Assembly (NCBI GenBank): GCA_947573465.1
Contig: CANPET010000056.1
Coordinates: 1 to 9,186, forward strand
Length of the DNA: 9,186 bases
DNA from: an uncultured Eubacterium sp.
GTDB taxonomy: Bacteria > Bacillota > Clostridia > Lachnospirales > Lachnospiraceae
Reading direction: 5' to 3'
Position 1 is the first letter of the stretch. Each line of letters opens with the position of its first letter. Shown piece after piece: positions 5,383-9,186 of the stretch. A program made the translations under genes and the position numbers. A model generated the notes under the pieces. That model was not told the DNA's origin. It was given only the letters and a program-made list of their open reading frames with translations, and did no database searches.

Positions 5383-5402
5383 ACTTTATTTGTGTTAATC
5401 AA
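5373..5402 (-). promoter_or_regulatory. Candidate promoter of the relic ATPase gene
   Basis: TTGATT (5402-5397), an 18-nt spacer and TATAAT (5378-5373) on the minus strand form a fair SigA promoter. The -10 is embedded in the 42-bp palindrome. It lies after the iorB terminator and before the ribosome binding site of the 14-codon relic. Transcription from here could also read into the two-component genes. Confidence 0.55.
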
Positions 5403-5424
5403 ATTTTATTTATATAAGTAATTC

Positions 5425-5460
5425 AAAAAAAATGGAGCAACCACAACGGGTGACTCCATT
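5425..5460 (-). terminator. Intrinsic terminator of the iorAB operon
   Basis: Five nucleotides after the iorB stop, AATGGAG pairs with CTCCATT (7 bp). The inner part extends the stem through ACC/GGT around a mismatch. The stem is followed by an uninterrupted run of T on the minus strand (8 T, the first two shared with the stem). This is a standard strong Rho-independent terminator closing the iorA-iorB unit. Confidence 0.88.
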
Positions 5461-5465
5461 TCTCT

Positions 5466-6041
5466 TTATGCTATTTCATAACCACGCTCAAACGCAGCCA
5501 CATTGATATCAATTGTCTTTGGCGGAACTGTATTCTTGATTACCTCAACCCACTGCTCCTTTGGGAAATCCATATGCTTTGCTGCAATACCAAGAATAAT
5601 TACATTAAATACTCTTGAATTACCCATAGCAAGTGCCTCTGCCTGGGCATCAACAGATATTACCTTATACTGTTCGGAAAGTGATTCAATAATTCCCTTT
5701 GGATATTCTGCTGCTCCTGTCACTACCGGCATAGGGTCGATTCTTTGATCATTAACGATAATAACACCATCCTCTTTTAGGAAATGAGCATAACGTAATG
5801 CCTCTAATCTCTCAAATGCAATCAATACATCTGCCTTACCCGGTTCAACAATTGGCTCTGCTACCTTCTCGCCATATCTTACATATGTAACAACGCTGCC
5901 TCCACGCTGTGCCATACCATGTACTTCGGATAACTTTACATCATATCCTGCTGCTACAGTAATACCGCCTAATATTCTACTTGTAAGGAGAGTACCCTGA
6001 CCACCAACGCCTACAATCATTATATTCTTTGTCTCTGCCAT
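5466..6041 (-). CDS. iorB: Indolepyruvate:ferredoxin oxidoreductase, beta subunit
   Basis: IorB is the small subunit of the cytoplasmic enzyme that decarboxylates aromatic 2-oxo acids, such as indolepyruvate from tryptophan transamination, to aryl-acyl-CoA with reduction of ferredoxin. The 191-residue product has the usual length and the pyruvate:ferredoxin oxidoreductase gamma-type fold. It shows the N-terminal GVGGQG motif (11-16) and SEVHGMAQRGGSV (38-50), both typical of this subunit. It begins 2 nt after the iorA stop; its ribosome binding site (AAGGGAG) lies within the end of iorA, which suggests translational coupling. A strong terminator follows. The assignment is firm; the exact 2-oxo acid preferred cannot be read from sequence. 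Confidence 0.96.
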   Translation of the reverse strand: MAETKNIMIVGVGGQGTLLTSRILGGITVAAGYDVKLSEVHGMAQRGGSVVTYVRYGEKVAEPIVEPGKADVLIAFERLEALRYAHFLKEDGVIIVNDQRIDPMPVVTGAAEYPKGIIESLSEQYKVISVDAQAEALAMGNSRVFNVIILGIAAKHMDFPKEQWVEVIKNTVPPKTIDINVAAFERGYEIA

Positions 6042-6043
6042 GA

Positions 6044-7789
6044 TTATTCTCCCTTCTTTTTCAACTCAATCGCACCGAACTTGCAATTACTCATGCAAAG
6101 TCCACAGCCATTACACATTGTTTCATCAATTGCCACTGTTCCATCTGCATTCTTTGTCATTGCCGGACATCCTGGAACCAGACACTGTCCACACTTCACA
6201 CACTTTTCAGGAATTGTATAGCACTTGCCCTTTGGAACAAAAGATTTCAATAATGCACAAGGTGACTGGGAAATAATAACAGAAACCTCGTCTCTTGCTA
6301 CTTCTTCTTTTACAACCTTTGTCAATCTATCAACATCAAAGGCATCTACTACCTCTACATGCTGTACACCTAATGCCTTACATAAATCAACCAAATCTAC
6401 CTGATATGCCGCCTCACCTGATAATGTTTTTCCAGTCGCAGGATGGTCCTGATGACCTGTCATACCTGTGGTTGAATTGTCCAGAATAATAACGGTTCCA
6501 GTTGATTTGTTATATACCATATTCATAAGGGAATTTACACCTGTATGAAGAAATGTACTGTCACCAATTACAGCCACCCAGTTCTTGATATATTCCTTGC
6601 CTTTTGCTTTTTCCATTCCATGAAGGGTGGAAATACTAGACCCCATACAAAGTGTTGTATCAACAACTCCTAATGGATTAACCGCACCTAAGGTGTAACA
6701 TCCAATATCTCCTGCCGCATGAATTCTCAATTTCTTTAGTACGGAATATGTACTTCTGTGAGGACAGCCTGGGCACAAAATCGGTGGTCTTGCCGGTGCC
6801 TGTGCCGGCTGTTTTATGTCAACCTTTTCACCTAGAATCTTTTCTCTTAGCATATTGGCACTATACTCACCCTGAATCGTGAATAAATTCTTTCCTTCAC
6901 ATGCAATACCCATTGCCTTCACCTGTTCCTCAATAACAGGCTCTAATTCTTCAACGATAATCAATCTGTCCACCTTACTTGCGAATTCCTGAATCAAACC
7001 TTTTGCTAAAGGATGTACCAACCCAAGTTTTAATACAGATGCATTCGGCAGTACTTCCTTAACATACTGATAAGGAATACCACTGGTAATAATACCGATG
7101 CTCGTATCATTATATTCCACCTTATTAATATCCAAACTGCTTGCGTCCTCAGCCATTCTGTTCATGCGCTCTTCTACTTTCACATGAGCTTTAATGGCAT
7201 TGGCTGGCATCATAACATTCTTGGCAATATTTCTCTCATAAGGCTTATCATCAATCTCTACTCTGTCTTCAAGATTTACAATTCCCTGTGAATGTGCCAA
7301 TCTTGTTGTTGTTCTTAAAATAACAGGAGTATCATACTCTTCTGATAATTCAAATGCTCTCTTTGTAAATACTCTTGCTTCCTCGCTGTCTGATGGTTCA
7401 ATAACCGGAATCATTGCAGCACGGCCTACCATTCTGGTATCCTGTTCATTCTGTGAACTGTAGATACCCGGGTCATCTGCTACAACAACTACCATACCAC
7501 CATTTACTCCAATATATGCTCCTGAATAAAGTGGGTCAGCCGCCACATTCAGACCTACCATCTTCATCATACACATAGAACGGCATCCTGCCATAGATGC
7601 ACCAATCGCCACTTCTGCTGCAACCTTTTCATTTGGCGCCCACTCTGCATAAATGCCATCATATTTCACTACGTTTTCGCTTACTTCTGTACTCGGTGTT
7701 CCCGGATATGCAGATGTTACCTTAACTCCTGCTTCATAAGCACCTCTTGCTATAGCTTCATTGCCCAGCATAATCGTTTGTTTACTCAA
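6044..7789 (-). CDS. iorA: Indolepyruvate:ferredoxin oxidoreductase, alpha subunit
   Basis: IorA is the large, thiamine-diphosphate and iron-sulfur containing subunit. From the TTG at 7789 it has 581 residues. The N-terminal pyrimidine-binding-like domain carries SAYPGTPSTEV. The middle holds CPGCPHR (339-345) and GDIGCYTLG (360-368), followed by the TPP/Mg site beginning at GDS (409-411) and ending at ILDNSTTGMTGHQ. The C-terminus is a two-cluster ferredoxin domain: Cys530, 533, 536, 541 (CxxCxxCxxxxCP) and Cys559, 562, 565, 569. All eight ligands are present. The TTG at 7789 gives MSKQTIMLGNEAIARG, a typical IorA start, with purine-rich AAGGAGAGGCAGG upstream. A TTG at 7819 lacks a ribosome binding site, and the ATG at 7771 would trim the conserved end. 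The start is the only uncertain part. Confidence 0.95.
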   Translation of the reverse strand: MSKQTIMLGNEAIARGAYEAGVKVTSAYPGTPSTEVSENVVKYDGIYAEWAPNEKVAAEVAIGASMAGCRSMCMMKMVGLNVAADPLYSGAYIGVNGGMVVVVADDPGIYSSQNEQDTRMVGRAAMIPVIEPSDSEEARVFTKRAFELSEEYDTPVILRTTTRLAHSQGIVNLEDRVEIDDKPYERNIAKNVMMPANAIKAHVKVEERMNRMAEDASSLDINKVEYNDTSIGIITSGIPYQYVKEVLPNASVLKLGLVHPLAKGLIQEFASKVDRLIIVEELEPVIEEQVKAMGIACEGKNLFTIQGEYSANMLREKILGEKVDIKQPAQAPARPPILCPGCPHRSTYSVLKKLRIHAAGDIGCYTLGAVNPLGVVDTTLCMGSSISTLHGMEKAKGKEYIKNWVAVIGDSTFLHTGVNSLMNMVYNKSTGTVIILDNSTTGMTGHQDHPATGKTLSGEAAYQVDLVDLCKALGVQHVEVVDAFDVDRLTKVVKEEVARDEVSVIISQSPCALLKSFVPKGKCYTIPEKCVKCGQCLVPGCPAMTKNADGTVAIDETMCNGCGLCMSNCKFGAIELKKKGE

Positions 7790-7797
7790 ATCTGTTT

Positions 7798-7810
7798 CCT
7801 GCCTCTCCTT
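7798..7810 (-). promoter_or_regulatory. Ribosome binding region deciding the iorA TTG start
   Basis: AAGGAGAGGCAGG ends 8 nt before the TTG at 7789. It lies downstream of the other in-frame TTG (7819), so it cannot serve that one. The best Shine-Dalgarno core (AAGGAG) is somewhat far from the start, at 15 nt, so the site is imperfect. Confidence 0.5.
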
Positions 7811-7868
7811 AATATTCAAATTGCTATTTTCTTTTATATTCTATGTGAAAAAAACCATATCTTACCAC

Positions 7869-7890
7869 GCAGATTTTATCGAAAATCAGC
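7869..7890 (-). promoter_or_regulatory. Inverted repeat in the iorAB leader
   Basis: GATTTT and AAAATC pair around a 4-nt centre, and the stem continues past one mismatch to GC/GC. This gives a 22-nt palindrome about 15-20 nt downstream of the predicted transcription start and 79 nt before the iorA start. It could be a repressor site or a leader hairpin. A T-run (7846-7852, TTTTTTT on the minus strand) comes about 16 nt after it, too far for a simple terminator. Confidence 0.4.
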
Positions 7891-7910
7891 ACTTTATAGT
7901 CATAAAAAGT

Positions 7911-7939
7911 ATTATAAATTATTGTATGTTTTTAGTCAA
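7911..7939 (-). promoter_or_regulatory. Promoter of the iorAB operon
   Basis: TTGACT (7939-7934), a 17-nt spacer and TATAAT (7916-7911) match the SigA consensus at 11 of 12 positions on the minus strand. Transcription would start near 7902-7904 and leave a leader of about 115 nt before iorA. That leader is too short for a T-box. Confidence 0.8.
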
Positions 7940-8000
7940 CAAAAGAAGAACTGTAAACCCTCGATACTGCTCTTTACATTAAATTAATCCACTCACATTC

Positions 8001-8117
8001 CTATTGAAACAACTCCGGTTCGTTTTCAATCAAATCCTCTACCAAATATTTATAATCCATATTTTCCATTCCATATTTCTGACATTCTATCACTGTCGAA
8101 AGTTTACTGTTTAATTT
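8001..8117 (-). pseudogene. Orphan coding-like stretch after the ATPase gene, possible 3' gene remnant
   Basis: A frame opens right after a stop at 8120-8118, overlaps the end of the ATPase gene by a few bases, and closes at TAG 8003-8001. It can encode up to 38 residues, ending with MDYKYLVEDLIENEPELFQ. That acidic, amphipathic composition looks like a real protein C-terminus rather than random A/T-rich sequence. In-frame starts (GTG 8093, ATG 8069, ATG 8060) lack a ribosome binding site. It may be the tail of a gene whose front was lost. I do not recognise the family. The rest of the gap down to the iorA promoter (7940-8000) shows nothing convincing. Confidence 0.3.
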
Positions 8118-9186
8118 TTATAGTTTACAATCTGCTCAAGTGTATAAAGCCATATATTGCCTTTGTCTGCTTCCTCTTTAATTTTTTTATCAAACCCATT
8201 CTCAGAAAACAGCGCATAATGGAATCTCGCATTTTGTTTCAGTGGTGTCAACTTTGCAACCACATCAAGATACTCTGAATAATCAAATGGTGTTCCCTTA
8301 AATTTACACTCTCCCACTAAATATTCCTTTGCGTCTGCTCTGACACACAAAAGGTCAATTTCTGTTTCTGCAACTCGAAGACCACTAGCAGCTTCTTTGT
8401 CACGAACCGTTGTCTTTCCCATCCATCGCCCCATTTTTGCGTAACGGAAAGGAAGAGCATTCTTCTTTTGCATTTCCCGTACGAACTCCCGGCAGACATC
8501 CTCAAAAACAAAGGATGCAAACTGATGCAATGCAGGCTCTATCATATATTGATATACACCATCAACATCACCGTCTTCTAGTTGTGAATAGTTTGCAAAT
8601 CCAAAAGCATACCAAAAACGAAAAAAATTATCTGTCAAACGATATGTTCCTCTGTTTGTGTTGGCTTTCTCCTTTATTCCTGTATCCACTGAAAATTCAC
8701 GTTCCACAATACCTAGTTCAATAAGATTTTTCAAATAAACACTTGTTTTAGAAGTATCTTCCACAAGTGATTTTTGACTAATCGCATTTAATTTTGTATT
8801 TCCAAGCGCAACCGCTTCAATGATTGAATTGTAAATTGGTGTTTCACGAAGTTCCTGATGGAGAAGAAATTCTACCTCACTGTAAAGAATAGAACCCTTT
8901 GTAAGAATATTACGTTTAATATTTTCAGCAACTGACAATTTAGGATTCCACTGATTCAGATAATGTGGAATGCCTCCAAGAACTGCATAAGTTAGCACCT
9001 TATCATAATCAGAATAATTAGGAAAGAACTTTATGGCATCGTAAAATCCCATCTCTTTCATCTTGTATATTCCTGTCGCTCTTCCATATAATGGATTCTT
9101 TTCTGCAAGCAGTTCCTTTTCAATAAAGCTCATCGCACTGCCGCAAAGAACAACCATCACATTACTATTTTTAAATTCACTATCCC
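8111..9186 (-). CDS. AAA-type ATPase with DUF234 C-terminal domain (5' end outside window)
   Basis: Only the C-terminal 357 residues lie in the window; the frame is open to the right edge. The ATG at 9160 is internal, because the residues before it (DSEFKNSNV) continue the conserved strand ending VLCGSAMSF, the sensor-1 region. NPLYGRATGIYKM follows, as in the archaeal-type ATPases widespread in Clostridia. A winged-helix region follows (about fragment residues 118-185, including TSKTSVYLKNLIELGIV and GTYRLTDNFFRFWYAF). The C-terminal DUF234 part carries EIDLL (Asp277) and GECKFK (Glu292, Lys294), which look like the acidic and E-x-K residues of a PD-(D/E)XK nuclease fold. The Walker A and B motifs would be outside the window. 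The biological role of this family is not established. A relic of the 5' end of a similar gene lies at 5274-5318. Confidence 0.92.
   Translation of the reverse strand, partial: DSEFKNSNVMVVLCGSAMSFIEKELLAEKNPLYGRATGIYKMKEMGFYDAIKFFPNYSDYDKVLTYAVLGGIPHYLNQWNPKLSVAENIKRNILTKGSILYSEVEFLLHQELRETPIYNSIIEAVALGNTKLNAISQKSLVEDTSKTSVYLKNLIELGIVEREFSVDTGIKEKANTNRGTYRLTDNFFRFWYAFGFANYSQLEDGDVDGVYQYMIEPALHQFASFVFEDVCREFVREMQKKNALPFRYAKMGRWMGKTTVRDKEAASGLRVAETEIDLLCVRADAKEYLVGECKFKGTPFDYSEYLDVVAKLTPLKQNARFHYALFSENGFDKKIKEEADKGNIWLYTLEQIVNYKN

Noticed and set aside
7820..7905. Possible riboswitch or T-box in the iorA leader
   Set aside because: The leader is about 115 nt and shows no T-box sequence, specifier stem or terminator helix with an adjacent T-tract.
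7952..7978. TGTAAA/TTTACA inverted repeat upstream of the iorA promoter
   Set aside because: A 6-bp match with a 15-nt gap in A/T-rich DNA is expected by chance; nothing else supports it as an operator.
7761..7987. Plus-strand frames of 69-73 codons over the iorA upstream region
   Set aside because: They run antisense across the iorA promoter and leader, lack ribosome binding sites and have no recognisable protein features.

Overview
The window looks like chromosome of a low-GC, Gram-positive anaerobe of the Clostridia, most likely a Lachnospiraceae-type gut bacterium. The grounds are an AT-rich sequence, AGGAGG-type ribosome binding sites, two TTG starts, an S12 protein with the longer Bacillota-type N-terminal loop, an oxygen-sensitive indolepyruvate:ferredoxin oxidoreductase, and a VanR/VanS-like two-component pair. 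The species cannot be named from sequence alone. Every gene supported here lies on the minus strand, so transcription runs from right to left.

Layout in transcriptional order. (1) 9186-8111: the C-terminal part of an AAA-type ATPase with a DUF234/PD-(D/E)XK-like tail; its 5' part lies outside the window. It is followed by a short orphan coding-like stretch (8117-8001). (2) 7939-5425: a complete iorA-iorB unit with a near-consensus promoter, a leader with a palindrome, and a strong intrinsic terminator. It makes an enzyme that oxidises aromatic 2-oxo acids with ferredoxin as acceptor. (3) 5424-5121: an intergenic region holding a promoter, a 42-bp palindrome, a ribosome binding site and a 14-codon reading frame. 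That frame reads like the extreme N-terminus of a DUF234-type ATPase and then stops, so it looks like a decapitated relic of a gene of the same family as the one at the right edge. Closer to the next gene are three TTAAGAA boxes in helical phase. (4) 5120-2374: an OmpR-family response regulator and a six-TM sensor histidine kinase, 14 nt apart. (5) 2377-1: the str operon, rpsL-rpsG-fusA (S12, S7, EF-G). Its promoter overlaps the kinase stop codon, and the predicted transcript begins with a 9-bp hairpin. The rpsG-fusA spacer is unusually long and rich in small hairpins. fusA starts with TTG and runs off the left edge.

The core genes are ordinary. What merits attention is the regulatory and relic DNA between them: the ATPase relic with its intact promoter/palindrome, the phased boxes upstream of the regulator, the 5'-terminal hairpin of the str transcript, and the structured rpsG-fusA spacer. 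I found no CRISPR array, no tRNA or rRNA and no complete insertion sequence, and I cannot demonstrate a complete undescribed system here.
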